From Kamptonema formosum PCC 10802 (lineage in GTDB: Bacteria > Cyanobacteriota > Cyanobacteriia > Cyanobacteriales > Oscillatoriaceae): 48,674 nucleotides of DNA. Of the stretch, positions 41,401-48,674 are shown piece after piece. Each line of letters opens with the position of its first letter. Position 1 is the stretch's first letter. The stretch is from contig NZ_KB235948.1 in assembly GCF_000332335.1 (NCBI RefSeq), forward strand, positions 2,465,150-2,513,823, given 5' to 3'. The position numbers were made by a program, and so were the translations under genes. The notes under the pieces are model-generated. The model had not been told where the DNA came from. It searched no databases and was given only the letters and a program-made list of their open reading frames with translations.

Positions 41401-42312
41401 TGCTGTGCTGCTGCTGAAAATCACCTGCAGCCAAGGCACGTCTAATTTTGGGATTGGGGGTTTGGGATTTTGGGTGGAATCGCCGGTTGAGGGTTGACTT
41501 ATGGCAAAACTTGTGGTATTGAGGACAAGCTCGATAGCGGGGCTGTTTTTTGGCTGGAAATATTCCAGCAGTTCCTCTCGCACGTCGGAGTCGCGCAGGG
41601 AGGAAAGAAAAACTGGCACGGGTTGCAGGTGCCGGTGGGTTAGGGCTTGACAGAGGGCGTCGATGGGGGCGGTGTTGCCGGCGAGGTAGTGGGCGCGGTA
41701 GAAGAGGATGCCGACTTTGGGGGTGGGGGAAAGGGTGTCGGGGGCGGGTGATGCCTGAGGGGGGAGAGGGTAAAGGCCGGCGGCAGGAACTTCTTGGGGT
41801 GCCGGTGGGTTGTATTGGTGTCCCAGACAGGCGCGGGCGAGGAATTGCAGGGCGTTGAGGGTATTTTCGACACCGCCAAAGGTGAAGTAGCGCCACAGCT
41901 GGTTGACGGTGGAGAGGGGAACGGTGGAGTGGCTGATTAAATCAGGGTCGGGGCGGTCGTCTCCGGGGAGGACAATCAGCGCCGCGCCGGTGCGCTGTGC
42001 GGTTTCGCGCACGACTTCCAGTCCGTAAGGCCAGTAGGAGCGCCCGCCGAGGAGGCGCAGGACAATGGCGCGTGCCGGCTGCAGTACGCGCTCGGCATAG
42101 GTGTCGATACTGAGCTGTTGCTGCAAGTGGAGGAGGTTGGCCACCCGCAGGGCGGGGAATCCCTCTGGCAGCTGGGAGACGGCGCGAGCCAGGGAAAGAA
42201 TCTCGGTGTCTGCAGCGGTGAGAAAGACGATGGGTGCCGGTGTCTGGTCGATGAAGATGACGCCTTCGGTTTGGGGGTCCCAACCTCCTGGAGTGGCGGC
42301 GATTCGGTGCAT
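38446..42312 (-). CDS. cobN: Cobaltochelatase subunit CobN (or paralogous large chelatase subunit)
   Basis: 1288 residues, the usual CobN size. The N-terminal part ([20 protein letters not shown]) and conserved blocks such as [108 protein letters not shown] and the C-terminal [22 protein letters not shown] are standard for the large chelatase subunit. This subunit inserts Co into a cobyrinate (CobN) or Mg into protoporphyrin (ChlH/BchH). The TPGGWDP start favours CobN. Heptad repeats are inserted in frame at 39867-39901, 39962-40035 and 40232-40266, and a GACAGGCG palindrome at 40824-40848. Confidence 0.92.
   Translation of the reverse strand: [1288 protein letters not shown]
39867..40035 (-). 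repeat. Heptad repeats inside cobN
   Basis: Tandem GGATTTT/GGATTGT units on the plus strand encode [12 protein letters not shown] and [12 protein letters not shown] in the protein. A third cluster at 40232-40266 encodes NPKSTIQNQ. These inserted loops are absent from the conserved chelatase core. Confidence 0.88.
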
Positions 42313-42641
42313 GACGTTCCTTTCGTGTGGCGTTAGAGATTCAGCAGCTTGGGCCTTTGGCCCCAGTCCCCAGATTGTGCCCGTCCTCTTTGAGCGCGGC
42401 TAAAAAAAATAAAAGAATAATTTTAGCTGATCCGCGTAAAAACAACTGCCTGCGCAGATTACTATAACAGAATAAGTGCCTGAAAAAACGAAAAGCGCAC
42501 CGGCGCTCGAACACCAGAGAAACCAGAGAGCTGTTCCGGGCTCTGTTGCGAGCGATTAGGCCCGCGTAACTGGAAACTCCGATTGAGCCGGTTACTGCCT
42601 GTCGCTCGAGTTTCAGGAAAGGCTTTCCCCTGTCAACTGTC

Positions 42642-45104
42642 ATGCTTGCTGCAAACAAACCGGCTCCAATGCCTAGTTTTCAATTTTTCCGCCGAACCTT
42701 GCCTGTGGAGAGCTTCGACCGGCTGCGCGAACTGCTGCTGCAGCAGGCGGCAAAAAGCTCAGGGGAAGGGGCAGTAGCGATCGCAGAAAATATACTTGGC
42801 CCTGTGGGACTGGCCCCGGAGCCGCAGGCGGAACGGTTCGCGCTGGTGGTGTCCGGGCGGTTTAGCGGGCTGGTGAGGGGCAAACCGCGCACACCCGCAC
42901 AGCAGGGAGGGTGGCTTATGGCAAACGAGGCGCTCTATGAGGTGGAGCTAACGTTTGACCGGGAGGAGATCGCCAGCTTCCTGTCGCAGCTGGCCAGCTT
43001 TCCGCACTCCAGTCCCACTGCGACCAGTCTGGTAGAGCAAGCGGAAGGCATCCTGAGCGCCAGCGATGGGCGGATGCCGAGTGAGCTGGCGCTGCAGTTG
43101 CTGGAGATTCTCGCTCCCTGTGAACCAGAGTTTCCCGCAGCGGAGCTGGTGTACCCGTATGTTTCCGTGTGCCAGCCGGTGGAAGACGCCCTGCGCCTGC
43201 AGATTGAACAGGAGCGGCTCCTGAATCAGGTGACAAGCCAGATCCGCCAGAGTCTGGAGCTGCCGGTGATTTTGTCCACTGCGGTCGATCGGGTGCAGCG
43301 TTTGCTGCAGGTAGACCGGCTGGCGATCTATCAATTTTATGTCCTTCCCGCCGAGGAGGAGACTCAGGGGAGCCGTTCCGGCGTGGCTGTGGAGCGCGAG
43401 AGAGTTAAGAATCCCTCTGCCGTGAGTCCTCTGCGCCCTGAACCGGCTCAGTCTGGCGCATTTAGTGCTGAGCGGAACTGGGGTCGCATTACCTACGAAG
43501 CCCGGTCATCGGATGCGATATCAACGGTAGTTAACTGGACGGAAGGGGAGCGCTGCTTTGTCAGCGCTCTCAACTTGCGCAAGAAATATCGCAAGGGGTT
43601 CACCCAAGCGATAGAAGATACGGAAATCGCCTATGGTTTCTCGCCGTGCTTTTTGGACTTAATGCGACGGGCGCGGGTGCGAGCTAAGCTGGTAGCGCCG
43701 ATTGTTGTGGGTGACGAGCTGTGGGGGTTGCTGATTGCCCAGCAGTGCGAAGAGCCGCGCCGGTGGAGCGAGAGTGAGAAAAATTTTCTCAAGGAGATTG
43801 CTGAGCACTTGGCGGTGGCGATTCACCAAGCCCAGCTTTATGCTGAGTTGCAGGAGCAGAAACAAACCCTGGAACAGCGGGTGGTGGAGCGCACGCAAGC
43901 GCTGCAAGACGCGCTGATTGCGGCTCAAGCCGCCAGCCGCGCTAAGAGTGAGTTCCTCTCGACGATGAGCCACGAGTTGCGCACTCCGCTCACCTGCGTG
44001 ATTGGCATGTCGGCGACCCTGTTGCGCTGGTCTTTGGGCCAGCTGAATCAGAAGCAGCGGAATTACCTGCAAACTATTCACGACAGCGGGGAACACCTGC
44101 TGGAGCTAATTAATGATATCCTCGACTTGTCTCAGGTGGAGGCGGGGAAGACGGTGTTGAATGTCAGTGAGTTTTCCCTGCGCCAACTGGCAGGTCAAAG
44201 CTTGCAAGAACTTCAGGATAAAGCCCGAGCCGGTGGGGTGGAACTGGAAATGGATTTAAAAGTCGATCCGCCGCGGGACAGGTTTGCCGCAGACTACAGG
44301 CGGATAAAACAAATTGTTTACAATCTGTTGAGCAATGCGGTAAAATTTACTCACGCTGGCGGACAGGTGACGCTGCGGGTTTGGGTGGAGGGACGTGCTG
44401 CCCTATTTCAGGTAGAGGACACCGGCATTGGGATTCCAGAAAACCAGCTACCACTGCTGTTTGAGAAATTCCAGCAGCTCGATAGCTCGCACCACCGAAA
44501 ATATGGCGGCACCGGCTTGGGTTTGGCGCTGACGAAGCAGCTGGTAGAGCTGCACGGGGGCTGGATTGAAGTAGAATCGTCAGTGGGTGAGGGCTCGACG
44601 TTTACAGTCTGGCTGCCGGCGCAGCCACTGTCGCCGGCTGTGCCCGCTCTGGCAGCGGAAGCGCCGTCCTTGAGTTCGGCTCGTCTTCAAGGGGGTATTG
44701 TGCTGATTGAAGACGATGAAGAGATGGCGACGATGATATGCGATATCCTGACGGCGGCGGGATATCAGGTGGTGTGGCAGATTGAGGGTTCTACGGCGAT
44801 TGAACAAATTGAGCTGTTGCAGCCTAAGGCGGTGATTGTGGATATGGAATTGCCGGGTATGGACGGGAGTGAAATTATCAGCGATCTGCGCCAGTCGCCG
44901 GCTGGGCAAGAGTTGAAAGTTCTGGGTTTGACAGTAAAAATGCCCCATGAGGTGGAAGCGGGAGGGCAGGGGGCGGACGATTTTTTGCTCAAGCCGGTTG
45001 AGCCGGCGTTCCTGTTGCAAAAAATCACGCAGCTGACTGCGGCGGGAAGCGATCAGCCGGCAGGGGTGAGTTCTGCGGCGAGGAGGGCCGGTTGGGAAAT
45101 TTGA
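42642..45104 (+). CDS. Hybrid sensor histidine kinase (N-terminal sensor-GAF-HisKA-HATPase-REC)
   Basis: 820 residues (or 811 from the ATG at 42669). The N-terminal 180 residues (LPVESFDRLRELLLQQ..ALYEVELTFDREEIASFLSQL) may be a DICT-like sensor; this is tentative. A GAF domain follows (about 200-420) with the cyanobacterial GAF pattern and a 40-residue insert; the chromophore Cys-His motif is absent. Then FLSTMSHELRTPLTCVIG (phospho-His), N box RIKQIVYNLLSNAVKFTH, DTGIGIPENQL, KYGGTGLGLALTKQLV, and a receiver domain with EDDEEM, VDMELPGMDG (phospho-Asp) and the Lys near LKPVEPA. All catalytic residues are present. Confidence 0.92.
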   Translation: MLAANKPAPMPSFQFFRRTLPVESFDRLRELLLQQAAKSSGEGAVAIAENILGPVGLAPEPQAERFALVVSGRFSGLVRGKPRTPAQQGGWLMANEALYEVELTFDREEIASFLSQLASFPHSSPTATSLVEQAEGILSASDGRMPSELALQLLEILAPCEPEFPAAELVYPYVSVCQPVEDALRLQIEQERLLNQVTSQIRQSLELPVILSTAVDRVQRLLQVDRLAIYQFYVLPAEEETQGSRSGVAVERERVKNPSAVSPLRPEPAQSGAFSAERNWGRITYEARSSDAISTVVNWTEGERCFVSALNLRKKYRKGFTQAIEDTEIAYGFSPCFLDLMRRARVRAKLVAPIVVGDELWGLLIAQQCEEPRRWSESEKNFLKEIAEHLAVAIHQAQLYAELQEQKQTLEQRVVERTQALQDALIAAQAASRAKSEFLSTMSHELRTPLTCVIGMSATLLRWSLGQLNQKQRNYLQTIHDSGEHLLELINDILDLSQVEAGKTVLNVSEFSLRQLAGQSLQELQDKARAGGVELEMDLKVDPPRDRFAADYRRIKQIVYNLLSNAVKFTHAGGQVTLRVWVEGRAALFQVEDTGIGIPENQLPLLFEKFQQLDSSHHRKYGGTGLGLALTKQLVELHGGWIEVESSVGEGSTFTVWLPAQPLSPAVPALAAEAPSLSSARLQGGIVLIEDDEEMATMICDILTAAGYQVVWQIEGSTAIEQIELLQPKAVIVDMELPGMDGSEIISDLRQSPAGQELKVLGLTVKMPHEVEAGGQGADDFLLKPVEPAFLLQKITQLTAAGSDQPAGVSSAARRAGWEI

Positions 45105-45298
45105 GGGGGGATAGGTAAGCCGGTAGATATAAGGCGTTGCACAGAAAGTGGGATGAAGAACCTCACCCCCCAACCCCCTCCCCGTTCACGGGGAGGGGGG
45201 GAAGAAGTAGGGTGCGTTCCCCTTTGAGGGAAAACACCCAGAGAGTGTTTTTTGTGATAAGATTGATAAAAGAGTTGAGTCAGTCGAAACAATTAGCG

Positions 45299-45625
45299 AT
45301 GTCTGTAGAGCCAGTCATTCAGGAACACATTGAAATCACTCCCGGCGTGTGTGGCGGGAAACCGCGCATTGCGGGCCATCGGATTCGAGTGGAAGATATT
45401 GTCATTTGGCACGAACGGATGGGCCTGAGTCCAGACGAGATTGTGTTCCAATACCCAACTATCACTCTAGCTGATGTGTACGCTGCTTTGGCGTATTATC
45501 ACGATCACATGGAAGAAATCAGGCGACAGATTGCAGAGGGGGAAGCGTTTGGCAGAGAAATGCAGGAGAAAAATCCTTCTCTCGTTCAGCAAAAGCTAAA
45601 AAGTCGCCATGTCAAGAACGATTAG
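45299..45625 (+). CDS. DUF433 antitoxin-like protein
   Basis: 108 residues. ITPGVCGGKPRIAGHRIRVEDIVIWHERMGLSPDEIVFQYPTITLADVYAALAYYHDHMEEI is the winged-helix-like DUF433 domain. These proteins are commonly the first gene of toxin-antitoxin pairs with a PIN-like DUF5615 protein. The original start codon of the partner (45609) overlaps the end of this gene, as usual for translational coupling. Confidence 0.9.
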   Translation: MSVEPVIQEHIEITPGVCGGKPRIAGHRIRVEDIVIWHERMGLSPDEIVFQYPTITLADVYAALAYYHDHMEEIRRQIAEGEAFGREMQEKNPSLVQQKLKSRHVKND

Positions 45626-45970
45626 ATTCCATCTCGATGAAGAACGATTAGATTCCATCTCGATGAAAACGTGAACAGTGCTGTAGCGGATGGCTTGCGC
45701 CGGCGGGGCGTTGATGTGACAGCTACGTCAGAAGCCGGACTAATCGCGGCATCAGATGAGGTGCAACTAGAATTTGCGCTGTCTCAGAAGCGAGTAATTT
45801 TTACTCAGGATGATGACTTTCTGCGGCTGCATCAGGCTGGGGCTAATCATGCTGGAATTGCTTACTGCATCAAAGAAAGTCGCTCAACTGGGGAAATTAT
45901 TCGAGGCTTGATTCTAATTTGGGAAGTTCTCGAACCGGAAGAAATGCAGGGACGACTTGAATATCTGTGA
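45609..45970 (+). pseudogene. DUF5615 PIN-like toxin with a start-region duplication
   Basis: Ancestral start ATG 45609 gives MSRTIRFHLDE and then shifts frame because AGAACGATTAGATTCCATCT.. (26 bp) is repeated (45615-45640, 45641-45666). The body from 45671 (GTG, VNSAVADGLRRRGVDVTATSEAG..FALSQKRVIFTQDDDFLRLH) is intact to 45970 with the conserved DDDFL acidic site. Frame-back reading hits TGA at the joint. Without the duplication the protein starts MSRTIRFHLDENVNSAV, with the family's first catalytic Asp. The shortened GTG form would lack it. Confidence 0.85.
45615..45666 (+). repeat. 26-bp perfect tandem duplication
   Basis: Two identical copies in the overlap of the DUF433 and DUF5615 genes. 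The length is not a multiple of three, so loss of one copy would restore the toxin frame. Confidence 0.97.
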
Positions 45971-46153
45971 TTTTAAGAAGCTGTTGGCGAATTAACGGGG
46001 GGTTAGACCTCTGGCTAGTTGGCCTGGTTCCTAAGGTCGTGCCGGCACCGCGAGTGCCGGTGTAGATTAAGGGAGAGCCTACCATTAGGATTCATGATTG
46101 CATCGGTATTCATTATGCCGGTTTTGGGTTAAAATCGGGGGGCGTATGCTTGG

Positions 46154-46398
46154 ACTGTTATAGCAATAAACAGTTAGTTTAGGACAAGGCATCTCACTCG
46201 CTCCTACGGATATTGGGACAGGCAAGATGCCAGGACTACGAGATATATCCGTAGGGTGGGAGTGCGGCTGTAGGCGCTTGCGCCGCGATCAAGAGCGCAT
46301 GCGCCGATCCACGCTATAGACGCGGAGCGGCTTCCCGCAGGGTACGCCGTGCCTCAATGTATAATGTCCTAACCAATTTGGCTATTGCTATAAATCAC
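46154..46398. mobile_element. MITE-like element (TATAGCAATAAACAG ends)
   Basis: The left TTATAGCAATAAACAGTTAG and right CTATTGCTATAA ends are inverted. The interior has degenerate GACAGGCA palindromes and an SDR-like GACGCGGAGCGGCTTCCCGC segment. The spacer 45971-46445 has no gene. Confidence 0.6.
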
Positions 46399-46445
46399 AC
46401 GCCACCCTCTCCCCCACTTTCTTGGCGAAGCTCAGGTGTTGGCGG

Positions 46446-46484
46446 TTCAAAAAATAAGGGGCAACCCCCCAACAGGATTGCCCC
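46446..46484 (-). terminator. Intrinsic terminator of the RTX gene
   Basis: On the minus strand GGGGCAA..TTGCCCC is followed by TTATTTTTT, about 40 nt after the stop codon of the RTX-like gene. Confidence 0.75.
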
Positions 46485-46524
46485 GAAGCGCTGCCCTATG
46501 AACAGCGCCAAATTCTATTGAGAA

Positions 46525-48674
46525 CTACGCCTGAATCAGGAAGTCGGAGGCGGAAAGAGATGTGCCGGAACTTAGGGTGGCAAATTGAGCGCCGGTGCCC
46601 CAACCGGCAGCCGTGCCATTCTGATTGTAGAACAACTGCCCGTTCGCCGAATTGTAGACGATATCTGCAGCAGAAATGGCAGCAGCATCGTTACTGCCAA
46701 CAACCGCAAATTCAGTACCTAAGCTACCCCCTGCCGCCGCGCTGATGGCAGTGAAAGTTGTCTTGTCAAGGACAATTTTATCTCCCTGATAAGCCACAAA
46801 GTTACTGATGAAATCTATCCCCACACTTGCTGCAACAAAGGCAGCACCCGTATCATAAACGAAGCGGTCGCTCCCCAAACCGCCCGTCAGGGTGTCATCA
46901 CCGGCACCACCTGTGAGGGTGTCATTGCCATCGCCGCCACTGAGGCTGTTGTTGGCAGTATTGCCGGTTAGCTGATTGTTGAGCGTGTTGCCGGTGCCGT
47001 TAATAGCAGCGGTGCCGGTGAGGGTGAGATTTTCTACGTTAGCTGCCAATGTCGTGGTGACGGTGGATTGCACCGTGTCGGTGCCTTCATTCAAGTTTTC
47101 CGTCACCACATCACCAGCGCTGTCTACCAGATAAACGTCGTCACCGGCACCACCTGTGAGGATGTCGTTTCCTGCATCCCCGTTGAGCGTATTGTTGGCA
47201 GTATTGCCAATAATGCTGTTGTTCAGCGCGTTGCCGGTGCCGTTAATAGCAGCGGTGCCGGTTAAGGTGAGGTTTTCGACGTTAGCAGTCAAGGTATAGG
47301 TGATGGCAGATTGCACCAAGTCGTTTCCTTGAGCTGCGAGTTCGGTGACGATATCTCCGACACTATCGACAACGTATGTATCGTTTCCCCATCCGCCAAT
47401 GAGGGTGTCGTTTCCGAGTCCTCCATCTAAAAGATCGTTATCATCGCCACCATCCAGGGTGTCGTTTCCAGCTAGTCCACTGAGGGTGTCGTTGCCGGCT
47501 AATCCATAGATGACATCTGCATTGGCAGTTCCGGTTAAGTTCTCATTGCCAGCAGTACCATTAATAGGAGCGGTTCCCTGAGTTTTGAAATTCCAAGTGC
47601 TATTTCCGGTAACACCTGCGAAGTTGTTGCCAGCAATATCCTTAATCGCACCGTTGGCAATTTCAACGTAGTAATCTGTGTTTTGGGCCAAATCTGCCGT
47701 GGGGTTAATCGTGAGTTGACTCCCACTGACGGTAACATTACTGCCAGTGACAGCGATGGTTTCCACCACCGAGTTGTCAGACAGTTTCTTGAGCACGATA
47801 TTGCCGGTGCCTTTTTGTACCGCTTCGCTGAAGTTGACAACTAGGTTAGCGCCTACCGCCACCCCTGTGGCATTATCGGTGGGGGTGAAACTGCTGGCTG
47901 TGGGTGCGGTTGTGTCGGCAATATTCAGTTGAATCGAACCGGTAGCACTGCTATAACCATCTACAGCAATTTGATAGGTCGTTCCGGCTGTCGCATTAAG
48001 GCTGATACGGCTAGTCAAATTCCCCCCGCCATCATCATCAGAGGCAATCGGATTTAGGGTATTAACCGCCGCTCCGGTGAAAACGGACAAGTAAGTATCA
48101 AAATTACTCCCCCCTGTGTCTATCACAAAAGTGCCGCTACTGGGTGCAGTCCAAGACCACCAAGCCGAGTTCGTTGTGCCACTTTGGCTGGGTTCACCTA
48201 CTTCTCCTGTGGCTCCCACATTTGAGCCGGTTGTACTGAAAGTTGGGCCACTTAGCACAATCCGGTTGGCAAAATTATCATTCAAAACACCTGCTGTTTT
48301 GAAATTCCAAGTGCTATTTCCGGTAACACCTGCGAAGTTGTTGCCAGCAATATCCTTAATCGCACCGTTGGCAATTTCAACGTAGTAATCTGTGTTTTGG
48401 GCCAAATCTGCCGTGGGGTTAATCGTGAGTTGACTCCCACTGACGGTGACATTACTGCCAGTGACAGCAATGGTTTCCACCACTGATTTGTCAGACAGTT
48501 TCTTGAGCACGATATTGCCGGTGCCTTTTTGAATGGCTTCGCTGAAGTTGACGACTAGGTTAGCGCCTACCGCCACCCCTGTGGCATTATCGGTGGGGGT
48601 GAAACTGCTGGCTGTGGGTGCGGTTGTGTCGGCAATATTCAGTTGAATCGAACCGGTAGCACTGCTATAACCAT
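46525..48674 (-). CDS. RTX/Ig-like calcium-binding secreted protein (partial, N-terminus beyond window)
   Basis: The frame is open to the window end, so the start is missing. Visible order from the N-terminal side: an Ig-like Big_5/SbsA-type domain (VVNFSEAIQKGTGNIVLKKL..NTDYYVEIANGAIKDIAGN), a PPC-like domain (FDTYLSVFTGAAVNTLNPIASDDDGGGN), a near-identical second Big_5 domain, nonapeptide RTX repeats (GNDTLSGLAGNDTLDGGDDNDLL), two NVENLTLTGTAAINGTGN repeats, more RTX repeats, and a C-terminal domain rich in Ala/Gly typical of type I secretion. It probably binds Ca2+ outside the cell, in adhesion, motility or surface coat. The two Ig modules are almost identical in DNA, pointing to recent duplication or gene conversion. 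Confidence 0.9.
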   Translation of the reverse strand, partial: GYSSATGSIQLNIADTTAPTASSFTPTDNATGVAVGANLVVNFSEAIQKGTGNIVLKKLSDKSVVETIAVTGSNVTVSGSQLTINPTADLAQNTDYYVEIANGAIKDIAGNNFAGVTGNSTWNFKTAGVLNDNFANRIVLSGPTFSTTGSNVGATGEVGEPSQSGTTNSAWWSWTAPSSGTFVIDTGGSNFDTYLSVFTGAAVNTLNPIASDDDGGGNLTSRISLNATAGTTYQIAVDGYSSATGSIQLNIADTTAPTASSFTPTDNATGVAVGANLVVNFSEAVQKGTGNIVLKKLSDNSVVETIAVTGSNVTVSGSQLTINPTADLAQNTDYYVEIANGAIKDIAGNNFAGVTGNSTWNFKTQGTAPINGTAGNENLTGTANADVIYGLAGNDTLSGLAGNDTLDGGDDNDLLDGGLGNDTLIGGWGNDTYVVDSVGDIVTELAAQGNDLVQSAITYTLTANVENLTLTGTAAINGTGNALNNSIIGNTANNTLNGDAGNDILTGGAGDDVYLVDSAGDVVTENLNEGTDTVQSTVTTTLAANVENLTLTGTAAINGTGNTLNNQLTGNTANNSLSGGDGNDTLTGGAGDDTLTGGLGSDRFVYDTGAAFVAASVGIDFISNFVAYQGDKIVLDKTTFTAISAAAGGSLGTEFAVVGSNDAAAISAADIVYNSANGQLFYNQNGTAAGWGTGAQFATLSSGTSLSASDFLIQA

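Overview
The window comes from a cyanobacterium, probably a filamentous one. Pointers are a CobN-type chelatase, a DUF3370 lipoprotein, a SigA-like sigma paralogue, GAF/HisKA/REC and HAMP/PAS/GGDEF/EAL sensors, small conserved cyanobacterial proteins, and leaders carrying the boxA sequence of cyanobacterial rRNA spacers. Short palindromic repeats are everywhere, and the octamer CACCGGCA recurs at high density in genes and spacers. These assignments rest on recognising sequence; no database search was run.

Layout. 0.4-5.7 kb: a solitary ISP-type DNA methyltransferase, a ribbon-helix-helix (RHH) regulator, an HNH protein and small conserved genes. 6.0-9.9 kb: a strong promoter, a boxA leader and an array of 28 tRNA or tRNA-like genes whose anticodons cover all 20 amino acids, interrupted by a broken HNH/HTH gene. 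10.2-11.2 kb: a GNAT acetyltransferase. 11.2-22.97 kb: a second promoter plus boxA of the same design, then what I read as a Ro60/Y-RNA island. It holds eight RNAs (here Yr1-Yr8) with a Ro60-type stem, an unknown protein, a Ro60 (TROVE-vWA) protein, an RNA 2'-phosphotransferase (KptA), an AAA ATPase, two unknown proteins and a ThiF-like E1 protein. 23-27 kb: DUF924, DUF3370 and gamma-glutamyltransferase. 28.7-36 kb: a histidine kinase, a degenerate tandem copy of it, and a GGDEF-EAL protein. 36-46 kb: sigma factor, CobN, hybrid kinase, and a DUF433/DUF5615 pair with a damaged second gene. 46.5 kb to the end: a partial RTX/Ig-like surface or secreted protein.

Main result. Each Yr RNA has a lower stem, an internal loop with CCCYRA on the 5' side and usually ACUUG on the 3' side, and an upper stem. 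This resembles the Ro60-binding site of animal Y RNAs (CCGA / ACUUG). Five carry whole tRNA-like modules. Three of these are circularly permuted, each with the Ro stem grafted at a different place; two are in normal order with the Ro stem replacing the outer acceptor stem. One of the latter, tRNA-Gly-like, is split by an IS4-type element with an 11-bp target duplication. The longest, Yr8, just upstream of kptA, carries the universal 12-nt sarcin-ricin loop sequence and a recognisable copy of the 23S rRNA GTPase-associated centre. The island therefore appears to encode Ro60-tethered mimics of tRNAs and of the ribosomal factor-binding site, beside RNA-repair enzymes and a second tRNA set. Capture of translation factors, tRNA enzymes or ribotoxins, or RNA quality control, are my inferences.

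The tRNA-array promoter, the island promoter and the RHH gene all carry paired TAGTA motifs, suggesting that the RHH protein controls both RNA operons.
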